A DNA stretch of 7,932 nt from positions 1 through 7,932 of the forward strand of contig JAKOPB010000016.1 in the NCBI GenBank assembly GCA_022257805.1. Reading direction: 5' to 3'. Below the pieces are notes generated by a model that saw only the letters and a list, made by a program, of their open reading frames with translations, searched no databases and was not told where the DNA came from. The first letter of the stretch is position 1. Each line of letters opens with the position of its first letter. Shown in pieces: positions 1-7,080 of the stretch. A program made the position numbers and the translations under genes. Origin of the DNA: Nanobdellati archaeon. Lineage in GTDB: Archaea > Aenigmatarchaeota > Aenigmatarchaeia > PWEA01.

Positions 1-1
1 C

Positions 2-3000
2 ATCTGGAGGAGAAGTTCAGGTATACATACAACAAACTCCGATTCTGGATACTTCGAAGTTCCCGCCTTTGGTCGGGATGGTATGTATGTACATATATTT
101 TCAGAAGGTTTTGCACCAAGGAACGTCCGGCTGACAGAGGATATGTTGAAAGGTGAAGACCCAGTCGTAATAGAACTAGAAGAGTTTAACGAGGATAACA
201 TGATTATAGATGGTGATACACCACAAATTTCTACATCTTTATTCAGAGGAGACACGGCTGATACACCTTATCCTCAAGACGAGGACGGGATACAGGCAAT
301 GGAAGATCAACATCCATTGATGGTTCGTATGCTTTTCGATAGGATGCTGATGAACATTCTAGGCGGCGATACAAGCTTCAGGATGACAAATGAAGAAAAC
401 AATGTAACGGTTCATTACTCTAACGTCGATGCTTCGAGATCAACTGCACCAGATGCAGTGTTTGATTCAAGTCCAGGTTCCACAGAGGGCGAAGGCTTCG
501 AATATCTGTGGAGGTTCGGCAGTACAGGGCCGCAGATATACGACAAGGTTCTAGTTTCAATGCCCTATAACGAAACAGTTTCGGATAACCTGACAATACA
601 TATACCTTTCCTCTACAATGAAGAATGGGAAGTTGTCTGGAACGCGTCTGAGAACAGTACGGACGATGTAGGATCACACTACCAGGCATATGTAGATACT
701 GATTATGAGACCTACTTGAACGGTACAGGCGTAGAGTGTGATCAAAATAATGAAGACCTCACGGAAGGTCTATGTTACAAAGATACGGAAAGGAGTCTTG
801 TTTGGTTTGAGATACCGCACTTTTCGGGTGTTGGTGTAAATACAGAAGGATATGCACCGCCTGTATCTCTGGATGCAGTCCCCGATTTCGACATAGAAGA
901 GAAACGGGATATTGAAGTTTCCCTGAGCGCAGAAGCATTTAATCTTGAGGAGGAAGCAGAGGACTTCGGCGTTGTCTGGAACATTACTGCTCCAGAAGGT
1001 TCTGACTTCACTGAGGAACAACTGGACTGGGGAGACGCCTACGTAGAAAAGAAAGATAATAACATAAAGGCATACAACAGCACAAGTACAGAACTCGAGA
1101 ATTGGATAGATGGCGATACAGGTACTTTGTACTGGGCTGTTTCTAATGATGATTTGCACGGCAACATGTCAGAATGGTTAGAGGAACTATCCACGATGTT
1201 TATAGAAGATATGGAATTTACAGAATCTGCAACGCCCGGGAGGTGGAACTTCACCATGGAGCTAGTTCAGATCAATATAACGGAGGGTGATATTACAAGG
1301 GTCGGTGAGTCACTAGGCCATGATTTCAAGGAGTTCTCTGTTAGGGACGATGAGGTCTGGGTCAACGCCAGCCTGCCGGAGGAAGAGGTTAACGGAACAC
1401 ACTTCAATACAGTACAATCGGGAATCGAAGGAGTTGCAGGCAACGGGACTGTGAATGTTCACGAGGAAGAGTACAGTGAAAATATAATTTTACAGAGACC
1501 AGTTGATTTGATATCTTCTGGCAGCGCTGGAAAAACAGTTTTGAGAGGAGCCGATGAAGAACTCCCTGTTCTAATTTTAGAGTCTGATGAGGTCAGAATA
1601 GATGGATTTACGATCAGTGAAAGTTTCGCGGGATTGATGGCCTTTGGTGTTTCAGGTCTGGATATAAGTAATAATATTATAACAAATATAACAACGGAAG
1701 GGATGGAAGATGAAGATGAACCTGGTATGGGACTAGTACTTATGGAATCTGAGGCTTCGGTTTCTGGTAATACATTCTCAAAAAGTGATGCAGGAATTAT
1801 GATTGCAGATTCAGAAATAGATCAAGATCTTCCTGGAGACAATATATTTGAAGACAACTTCATTGACTATGCATATCCAAGTGAAGAATATTTCACAATC
1901 AAGTTCGGAACAGTGCACCCGGTTCTAAACGATGTTTCACTATGGATAGAAGGAGATGATCCCGGTTCCACCACGAGTGTTGAAGTGCTGGAGGAATGGA
2001 ACATTGAAATACAAAATACAAACATAACATTACCGGAAGGCACGGTAATTGATAGTAAAGACGGATCACAGTTCCCGGCCTTCGCCATTAATGCTTCTGA
2101 CGTTGACAAAGAAATACTAGAGGCCAGTAATGGAATCATAAATAATTCTCTTAAGTTTGGAATATCTGATGGAATAGGTTTGGTGTTCAGCGAGCCGGTA
2201 ACCATACAGCTAAATCTTTCTGATCTCGTAGAAAACCAGAATGAGACCTTTGATATAGTTAAATCACAGAACAAAACCGGGCCGTGGACACAGACAGGAT
2301 TGATTGACCTGAACTGTGATGTTTCCGAAGATGATGGTACATGTGAGTTCCAGACAACAGAGGCCTCTTACTTTGCTGTCGGGGAGTTTGAAAAATATAG
2401 TCTTGACATAAGCTCAACCTCCGGGGGCGTTGTATCTGAGCCCGGAGAGGGAACCTTTGAATACGTAAATGGAACTGTTGTCGATCTTAAGGCAGAATCT
2501 GATTCTGATTACGGCTTTGACGGGTGGGTGGGTGATGTAGATGAAGTTGGAGATATCGGTTCGTCTGGCACTACTCTAAATGTATTTGATAATTACACTA
2601 TAACCGCCGAGTTTAAAGAAGATACAAGGCCCTCAAGTGGTGGTGGAAGTATAGTAACATCGCCTCCTTCAGAACCCGTGCCAGAACTCCCCGTGGAGGC
2701 CAGATCGTGGGATAGTATAACTCCAGGCGTGGTGGAGAGTATGGAGATAGAGAAGTCGGAGGAACTTGGTGTGAAGAGGATAAGTATATCCGTGGTAAAC
2801 GAGGCAAATGATGTTACTATTACAGTGACGAAGCAGGATGATAGGCCGGCCGATGTTGATGTAGACGTCACAGGCGTGACCTACCGTTATATGAGCATAG
2901 AGGCGGAGAACCTGGAGGAGGATAATGTTGACGAGGCGACCGTAGAGTTCGACGTTAACAGGTCCTGGGTGGACGAGGAGAACATAGATCCGGAAAGGGT

Positions 3001-3346
3001 ATACCTTAACAGATGGGTAGATGGTGGCTGGGAGAGACTGGAGACGGACATGGTTTCTGAAGCCGAAGACAAAATAACTTATGAAGCGAGGACACCAGGA
3101 TTTTCTTACTTCGCAGTTTCAGGTGAAGAACTTGTCGAGGAAGAGATACCCGACGACGAAGAGGAGGACGTGGAAGATGAACCGGTGGACGAGGAGCCAC
3201 CGGAAGAAGACAGTCCCTGGGTTTGGATGGCTCTGATTATAGCCCTGGTAGCAGTACTGATAGTCTTTTACTACTATCGTAATATCTACATGGGCGAAGA
3301 GGAGTACAGCTTTGGTGGTACGAAAACCGAAGACAAGAAAGAGTAG
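2..3346 (+). CDS. Large modular cell-surface protein with PGF-pre-PGF domain and C-terminal membrane anchor (5' partial)
   Basis: Probable surface or adhesin-like protein with a large extracellular part; its ligand is unknown. Numbering is from the ATG at 83, but the frame is open to the left edge, and the residues before that ATG (TNSDSGYFEVPAFGRDGMYV) look like the core of a carboxypeptidase-regulatory-like beta domain, so the true start is upstream. Regions in order: beta-rich region ending near IPHFSGVGV (about 155–255); parallel beta-helix/NosD-like repeats (about 440–600); a second beta module ending ASYFAVGE (about 690–768); a divergent InlB B-repeat-like domain (about 772–845, with GFDGWVGD and NYTITAEF); a Gly/Pro linker; PGF-pre-PGF domain (about 874–1013, ending TPGFSYFAVSGE); acidic stalk (1015–1044); one TM helix (about 1046–1065); short charged tail. 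I count 24 N-X-S/T sequons, all before the TM, and only four cysteines, in two pairs (219/231, 745/754). No PGF-CTERM sorting signal is visible. The family calls are from memory of motifs; export and anchoring are well supported, specific function is not. Confidence 0.87.
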   Translation: MWRRSSGIHTTNSDSGYFEVPAFGRDGMYVHIFSEGFAPRNVRLTEDMLKGEDPVVIELEEFNEDNMIIDGDTPQISTSLFRGDTADTPYPQDEDGIQAMEDQHPLMVRMLFDRMLMNILGGDTSFRMTNEENNVTVHYSNVDASRSTAPDAVFDSSPGSTEGEGFEYLWRFGSTGPQIYDKVLVSMPYNETVSDNLTIHIPFLYNEEWEVVWNASENSTDDVGSHYQAYVDTDYETYLNGTGVECDQNNEDLTEGLCYKDTERSLVWFEIPHFSGVGVNTEGYAPPVSLDAVPDFDIEEKRDIEVSLSAEAFNLEEEAEDFGVVWNITAPEGSDFTEEQLDWGDAYVEKKDNNIKAYNSTSTELENWIDGDTGTLYWAVSNDDLHGNMSEWLEELSTMFIEDMEFTESATPGRWNFTMELVQINITEGDITRVGESLGHDFKEFSVRDDEVWVNASLPEEEVNGTHFNTVQSGIEGVAGNGTVNVHEEEYSENIILQRPVDLISSGSAGKTVLRGADEELPVLILESDEVRIDGFTISESFAGLMAFGVSGLDISNNIITNITTEGMEDEDEPGMGLVLMESEASVSGNTFSKSDAGIMIADSEIDQDLPGDNIFEDNFIDYAYPSEEYFTIKFGTVHPVLNDVSLWIEGDDPGSTTSVEVLEEWNIEIQNTNITLPEGTVIDSKDGSQFPAFAINASDVDKEILEASNGIINNSLKFGISDGIGLVFSEPVTIQLNLSDLVENQNETFDIVKSQNKTGPWTQTGLIDLNCDVSEDDGTCEFQTTEASYFAVGEFEKYSLDISSTSGGVVSEPGEGTFEYVNGTVVDLKAESDSDYGFDGWVGDVDEVGDIGSSGTTLNVFDNYTITAEFKEDTRPSSGGGSIVTSPPSEPVPELPVEARSWDSITPGVVESMEIEKSEELGVKRISISVVNEANDVTITVTKQDDRPADVDVDVTGVTYRYMSIEAENLEEDNVDEATVEFDVNRSWVDEENIDPERVYLNRWVDGGWERLETDMVSEAEDKITYEARTPGFSYFAVSGEELVEEEIPDDEEEDVEDEPVDEEPPEEDSPWVWMALIIALVAVLIVFYYYRNIYMGEEEYSFGGTKTEDKKE

Positions 3347-3366
3347 GCTCGGTTTCTCTTTGACTT

Positions 3367-4398
3367 CTACCTCAGCAGAGTGCTGGGTCTGTCCATATGT
3401 GCGTTTTTCGACATCCTCTTACCGGCCCACAGGAACGGTGCTCTGAGGAAGAACGGGAGCTTGTAGAACTTTCTTATCCTGTTTCCAAACTTTATTTCAT
3501 CCCCCAGCTCCTCTCTCCACTTCGCCTCGTATTTCGAAAGGGTGGTTGCATCGTCCGGGTCTATTTTTTCGGCAGCTATCTCTGCTGCTGTAAGCCCGTA
3601 GATGAGGCCTCCACCTGAAAAGGGTTTGACCTGACCGGCTGCGTCACCGCACAGGAAGACCCTTCCTTTGGTTGTTTTTTCCGGAGGTAGTATCGGTATC
3701 AGGCCGGAGTGTATATCTGCTATGTGGAAGTTTTCTTCGTCTGCGAACTCTTCCAGTGCTTTCCTGCTGTCCCCTCCCAGCTCAACCGCCAGGCCGTATT
3801 CGAAACTTTCCGTCCTCGGAACCTTCCAGCCAAAGAAGTCCTTCGATGCATCGAGGAAAACCTCTACATAGTCCTGCTCTATTGGACCGACCTCTATCTG
3901 TTTCGTAAAGATTCCATGCAGGAAGAGGCCTGGTTTTTCGAACTCTGCCGATACCCTGACATCCGATGTCGGTCCATCACAACCCGCGAGTATTTTTGTT
4001 TCGTAGGTCCCTTCCTCGGTCTCAACTATTACCTTTCCTCTTTTATGTTTGCAGTTCACGAACCCCTCTCTTACCTCTTCAACCCCCGATTCCTTTGCTC
4101 TCTGGAACAGGGAGCGGTCGAACTTCGGTCGGTCCAGTACGTAGGATGTCACCTCATCTCTACGAAAGGAGTAGCTTCCGAAGCGGTTGTGGAAAACACC
4201 GCCACGTATTTCTTTCTCCACGAAGTCATCGTCCTTCGGCACGTGGTCGAATATATCTACGGATACATGCCCGGTTCCTTTGAGAGGTCTCCCGACTTCA
4301 CCCTTTTCCAGAACCAGAACTCTGTAGTCACGAAGTGCGAACTCTTTTGCTAGGTGTGATCCTACGGGACCGGCACCCACAACGGTTATGTCGTAAAT
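3367..4398 (-). CDS. FAD-dependent geranylgeranyl reductase family oxidoreductase (probable ATT start)
   Basis: Likely reduces double bonds of geranylgeranyl chains in archaeal membrane lipids or a related isoprenoid, using FAD, at the cytoplasmic membrane face. In the 343-residue product the visible motifs are the Rossmann dinucleotide site GAGPVG (8–13) with an acidic residue ending strand 2 (LEKG); an RPKFDRSLFQRA segment (about 90–101) typical of this flavoprotein superfamily; CDGPTSDVR (about 140–148); and the second FAD motif GDAAGQVKPFSGGGLIYG (about 251–268). The first GTG (4380) would remove nearly all of Rossmann strand 1. Reading back to the in-frame TAA at 4411–4413 gives only E-G-G-S-I-Y-D-I-T-V, with no ATG, GTG or TTG, so I place the start at ATT 4396–4398, four bases after a GGTGG site. 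It is somewhat short for the family (usually nearer 390 residues). Where many archaeal members have a cysteine near the flavin (the CxGxxS area), this one reads KGTGHVS. A different isoprenoid or quinone substrate is possible. Confidence 0.85.
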   Translation of the reverse strand: MYDITVVGAGPVGSHLAKEFALRDYRVLVLEKGEVGRPLKGTGHVSVDIFDHVPKDDDFVEKEIRGGVFHNRFGSYSFRRDEVTSYVLDRPKFDRSLFQRAKESGVEEVREGFVNCKHKRGKVIVETEEGTYETKILAGCDGPTSDVRVSAEFEKPGLFLHGIFTKQIEVGPIEQDYVEVFLDASKDFFGWKVPRTESFEYGLAVELGGDSRKALEEFADEENFHIADIHSGLIPILPPEKTTKGRVFLCGDAAGQVKPFSGGGLIYGLTAAEIAAEKIDPDDATTLSKYEAKWREELGDEIKFGNRIRKFYKLPFFLRAPFLWAGKRMSKNAHMDRPSTLLR

Positions 4399-4401
4399 CG
4401 A

Positions 4402-4409
4402 ACCACCTT
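4402..4409 (-). promoter_or_regulatory. Shine-Dalgarno site for the reductase, deciding the ATT start
   Basis: On the minus strand this reads AAGGTGGT, with GGTGG ending four bases before ATT at 4398. The secD start in this window has the same GGTGG core at the same four-base spacing before its ATG. This supports initiation at ATT rather than at the downstream GTG (4380), which would fall 22 bases after the site. Confidence 0.55.
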
Positions 4410-4437
4410 CTTAAACCTTTTATTTGTTTACGGACAG

Positions 4438-4444
4438 TTATAGA
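4438..4444 (-). promoter_or_regulatory. Possible TATA element for the reductase gene
   Basis: The minus strand reads TCTATAA here. A transcript starting about 25 bases downstream would carry a leader of roughly 17–20 bases that includes the GGTGG site, which fits an SD-led gene. The match to the archaeal TATA consensus is only partial and I see no good BRE. An alternative AT-rich element (AAATAAAA, plus-strand 4418–4425) lies too close to give a leader containing the SD. Confidence 0.25.
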
Positions 4445-4455
4445 CCTGAGTCCTG

Positions 4456-4469
4456 GTTAATTTTTAATA
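4456..4469 (+). promoter_or_regulatory. BRE plus TATA box for secFD
   Basis: GTTAAT (4456–4461) fits the archaeal BRE pattern RNWAAW at every position and directly abuts TTTTAATA (4462–4469), which matches the TATA consensus TTTAWATA at seven of eight positions. The element centre lies about 30 bases before the secF ATG at 4495, so transcription would start a few bases ahead of the ATG, giving a very short leader or a near-leaderless mRNA. It is the best promoter candidate in the only sizeable intergenic gap. It is a pattern match by eye with no expression evidence. Confidence 0.5.
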
Positions 4470-4494
4470 GGGCTGAGATATAAAAGGGGTTAGT

Positions 4495-5391
4495 ATGCTC
4501 GATAAGACCATAAAGAGCTTACAGAAGTGGTACGACGGCGCAGACAAAAGAATGCTGTTTACGGTCTCTCTAGTCCTCCTTATACTCTCCTCCGGTTTTC
4601 TCTACTACAACATGGGTAGGGAAAGAGGGGAGAAAGAGGCCGGCGAGTGGTTTCTCAAAGGTCTTACACTCCGCGGAGGCAACCAGCTAACTGCCGACAT
4701 TCCCGAGGGAATGGACATCAATGTCCGTCGGCTGGAGAGACAGTTTGCAGACGCAGGAGTTGAAACACAGATAAGGGAATCGAGATCTCCCACGGCTAGA
4801 AGACTGGAGGTCAGGACAGGTATAGATGTTACAGAGAATGAAATACTTGATATACTGAGAGACAGTGGCGTAGAGGTGGAAGACTATACATTTAATCATG
4901 TGAACCCAAGCCTAGCCGAAGGTTTCTGGAGGCAGTCCAGGCTTGCACTTATAGCAGCATTTATATTCATGGGCATAGTTGTGTTCTTTGTTTTCCGAGA
5001 CTTCATACCCTTTATTGCCATAATATACGCAGTGAGCATGGATATGATAGTGGTTCTCGCCCTTATGCAGGTGTTTCAGATTCCACTGTCACTTGCGTCC
5101 TTTGCAGGCCTCCTGCTGGTGATAGGTTATTCAGTGGACTCCGATGTGGTACTTGTAACCAGGGTCATGAAGAGAAGGAAGGGAACAGTATCAGAGAGAA
5201 CCTTTTCCGCAATGAAGACCTCTATGGGGATGACGATTACTACGCTGTCCGCCCTGGCGGTACTCTACATCGCGACAACGGCCCAGGCTCTCAGAGAGGT
5301 GGCCTCGGTCCTCATAATAGCACTTGCGATTGACTTCATATCAACATGGTTTGGAAACGCTTCAATAATCAGATGGTGGGTGGAAAGATGA
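4495..5391 (+). CDS. secF: Protein-export membrane protein SecF
   Basis: Subunit of the SecDF complex, which works with SecYEG to help move or release exported proteins on the outer side of the membrane; in archaea, which lack SecA, its energetics are not settled. The 298 residues show TM1 (about 20–38), an extracytoplasmic domain (about 40–145) opening with GLTLRGG, the family's conserved Gly-Gly motif, then five more TM segments (about 148–167, 171–190, 199–222, 246–262, 268–290), giving the expected six. TM4 contains GYSVDSDVVLVTR. Asp215 aligns with the TM4 Asp475 of the SecD encoded next door, a position implicated in proton coupling in bacterial SecDF. The ATG at 4495 is the first after the in-frame TGA at 4474–4476 and follows a GGGG stretch (4486–4489) by five bases. 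It overlaps secD by four bases, so the two are surely co-transcribed. Length and topology are normal for archaeal SecF. Confidence 0.96.
   Translation: MLDKTIKSLQKWYDGADKRMLFTVSLVLLILSSGFLYYNMGRERGEKEAGEWFLKGLTLRGGNQLTADIPEGMDINVRRLERQFADAGVETQIRESRSPTARRLEVRTGIDVTENEILDILRDSGVEVEDYTFNHVNPSLAEGFWRQSRLALIAAFIFMGIVVFFVFRDFIPFIAIIYAVSMDMIVVLALMQVFQIPLSLASFAGLLLVIGYSVDSDVVLVTRVMKRRKGTVSERTFSAMKTSMGMTITTLSALAVLYIATTAQALREVASVLIIALAIDFISTWFGNASIIRWWVER
5375..5383 (+). promoter_or_regulatory. Ribosome binding site deciding the secD start
   Basis: GGTGGGTGG lies inside the last codons of secF and ends four bases before the ATG at 5388. It selects 5388 over the upstream in-frame ATG at 5346, which would add 14 residues (beginning MVWKRFNNQM) that only reflect secF read in another frame. 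The ATG overlaps the secF stop as ATGA, the classic arrangement for coupled translation. Confidence 0.7.
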
Positions 5392-7067
5392 TAGATACAG
5401 TAAAGAGTTTGATGGACGAGTGGAGAGTTTGGATACTTATCGTAGCCCTGGCCCTTTCCATGTTTGCACTTTTCTCCAACCCGTTTGCCAGTGGCGTGGT
5501 TGTGACGAACATAGAGGAGGGCTCGCCCTTTATGGGCAGGATCCAGGAGGGCGACAGGGTAATAAGCATAAACGAGGTGCCTATAGATTCTCCGACTGAT
5601 CTCATGGAGTTTGAAAACTACGAAGGAACAATGAACGTCCAGACATCTGAAGAGCTGGTTATAGTACAGGCCGACGGCACAGGACTCGGACTCATCGTGG
5701 ACGAAGCCAGGATGGTTAACCTCGACCTGGGGATGGATTTGATAGGCGGAACCCGTGTCCTTCTTGAGCCACAGTTCGAGGAAGGGCTGAATGAAACGGA
5801 GAAGAACGAGCTTCTTGATAAAACCATAACAGCTCTGAGAACCAGGCTGAACGTCTTCGGGCTAGAGGAGATGGAGTTCGAGACACTTGGCAACGATTAC
5901 ATACAGATCGAGGCAGCAGGTGTTGGCAGGGACGTGGTCCGGGAACTTCTGGAGAGAACAGGAGAGTTTGAGGCCTACATACCAAGGGAAATAAGCTTCA
6001 ACAATGATACCGAGGCCGAATTTACCCTCGGTGGAGAGACACATACTATTACGAGGCAAAATGGAGACTTCTACTACGGCGATACACTTCTGCAGGAGAA
6101 TGAGACCTTTGAAGTAGTTGTTAGAGAGACGCACATAGGTGTCGAAGACATGGAGATAACCTTTGAGACCTGGAATATAACAGACGATTCGGTTGTAATA
6201 GCCGGTAAGATATACGACTCCGAGGACATACGGCATGTCTACAAGTCCGGAAGGGACGCATATGTCACCCAGGACAGAGACACAGGACTACATGAGTTCA
6301 GGTTCAGAGTTCTCATATCCAATGAGGGTGCCGAGAGGTTCGCTGTTTTGACAGAGGGCCACGAGGACTCCATGATACATCTCTTCATGGACAGAGATCC
6401 TGTAACCGAGCTTGGCATACAACCTGGGCTCATAGGCGACGTGGTAAACGAGCCCATGATAACAGGAACGAGGGAGACGAGGGAAGAGGCCAGGGAGGAG
6501 ATGAGCCGGCTCCAGTCGGTGCTAGACAGTGGAAGGCTTCCTGTAGAACTGGAACAGGTGCAGCTGGACTCCATAAGCCCGAGACTGGGAGAGGAGATGA
6601 TATTTTCATCCATAGTAGCAGGTCTGGGTGCCATAATTGTAGTTACCGCGATAATATTCTTCATATACAGAAAGAAGGAGATAATGGCCCCCGTACTTAT
6701 AACTTCATTCTCTGAGGTTGTCATAATCCTAGGCGTGGCCTCTATAATAAACTGGACTATAGATCTGCCGGCTATAGCCGGTATAATAGCAGCCGTGGGT
6801 TCCTCGGTGGACCATCAGATTGTTATAACCTCGGAGACTCTGAGAGAAGGAAAAGACGATAGCAAATACTCCACGAAAAGAAGGATTAAGAGAGCTTTCT
6901 TTATAGTATTTACGGCAGCAGCGACCACCATAATGGCCATGACCGTCCTGGGCTTCGTAGGTATAGGGATGATGAGGGGCTTTGCGATCACAACCATAAT
7001 CGGCGTTCTTGCTGGAGTTCTGATAACCAGACCGGTCTACGGTAAGATACTTGAAAAGGTTCTCTGA
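5388..7067 (+). CDS. secD: Protein-export membrane protein SecD with PDZ-like insert
   Basis: Partner of SecF in the SecDF export complex. With the start at 5388 the protein has 559 residues: TM1 (about 13–30), a PDZ-like segment (about 35–75, with GVVVTNIEEGSPF and GDRVISINEVPIDS), then the large extracytoplasmic P1 region opening with LGMDLIGGT (113–121), the SecD signature. Further conserved pieces are RTRLNVFGLEE (about 151–161), SGRLPVELE (381–389) and ISPRLGEEM (396–404). Five more TMs follow (about 403–427, 431–454, 460–483, 503–524, 529–548). TM4 carries GSSVDHQIVI, whose Asp475 corresponds to the intramembrane Asp needed for proton-driven function in bacterial SecD. PDZ-like segments may be present in other archaeal SecD proteins; I cannot confirm how widespread they are. 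The P1 region is markedly acidic, matching an extracytoplasmic location. The order secF then secD follows the arrangement I recall for haloarchaea. Confidence 0.95.
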   Translation: MIDTVKSLMDEWRVWILIVALALSMFALFSNPFASGVVVTNIEEGSPFMGRIQEGDRVISINEVPIDSPTDLMEFENYEGTMNVQTSEELVIVQADGTGLGLIVDEARMVNLDLGMDLIGGTRVLLEPQFEEGLNETEKNELLDKTITALRTRLNVFGLEEMEFETLGNDYIQIEAAGVGRDVVRELLERTGEFEAYIPREISFNNDTEAEFTLGGETHTITRQNGDFYYGDTLLQENETFEVVVRETHIGVEDMEITFETWNITDDSVVIAGKIYDSEDIRHVYKSGRDAYVTQDRDTGLHEFRFRVLISNEGAERFAVLTEGHEDSMIHLFMDRDPVTELGIQPGLIGDVVNEPMITGTRETREEAREEMSRLQSVLDSGRLPVELEQVQLDSISPRLGEEMIFSSIVAGLGAIIVVTAIIFFIYRKKEIMAPVLITSFSEVVIILGVASIINWTIDLPAIAGIIAAVGSSVDHQIVITSETLREGKDDSKYSTKRRIKRAFFIVFTAAATTIMAMTVLGFVGIGMMRGFAITTIIGVLAGVLITRPVYGKILEKVL

Positions 7068-7080
7068 CCTCTTAGAGACC
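7058..7080 (-). terminator. Possible short hairpin over the convergent secD and HhH-gene stops
   Basis: GG-t-TCTCT (7058–7065) can pair with AGAGACC (7074–7080) around an eight-base loop, with one bulged T. Read on the minus strand, the hairpin is followed by TTTT (plus-strand AAAA, 7054–7057), which could help end the minus-strand gene. On the plus strand no T-run follows. Archaeal termination depends mainly on T-runs, so the stem may be coincidental. Confidence 0.2.

Noticed and set aside
83..85. ATG at 83 as the start of the large surface protein
   Set aside because: The frame is open upstream to the edge and encodes a continuous, plausible beta-domain sequence; starting at 83 would cut that domain, and there is no SD before it.
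3347..3366. T-rich gap between the surface protein and the reductase as a terminator
   Set aside because: The longest T-run is three bases with interruptions; there is not enough to call a terminator on either strand.
3709..4353. Long open frame of 214 codons on the plus strand opposite the reductase
   Set aside because: It lies wholly antisense to a gene with clear FAD motifs, has no recognisable domain, and is rich in Cys, Leu, Ser and Phe as expected for a shadow frame. Other antisense frames opposite the surface protein, secF and secD were dismissed likewise.
4478..4485. ATATAAAA as the secF TATA box
   Set aside because: It is only about 10–17 bases before the ATG, so transcription would start inside the gene. 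The BRE/TATA at 4456–4469 has better spacing. It could matter only if translation starts further downstream.
5346..5348. ATG at 5346 as the secD start
   Set aside because: It would overlap secF by 46 bases and adds a non-membrane leader; the ATG at 5388 has a strong SD and the ATGA overlap.
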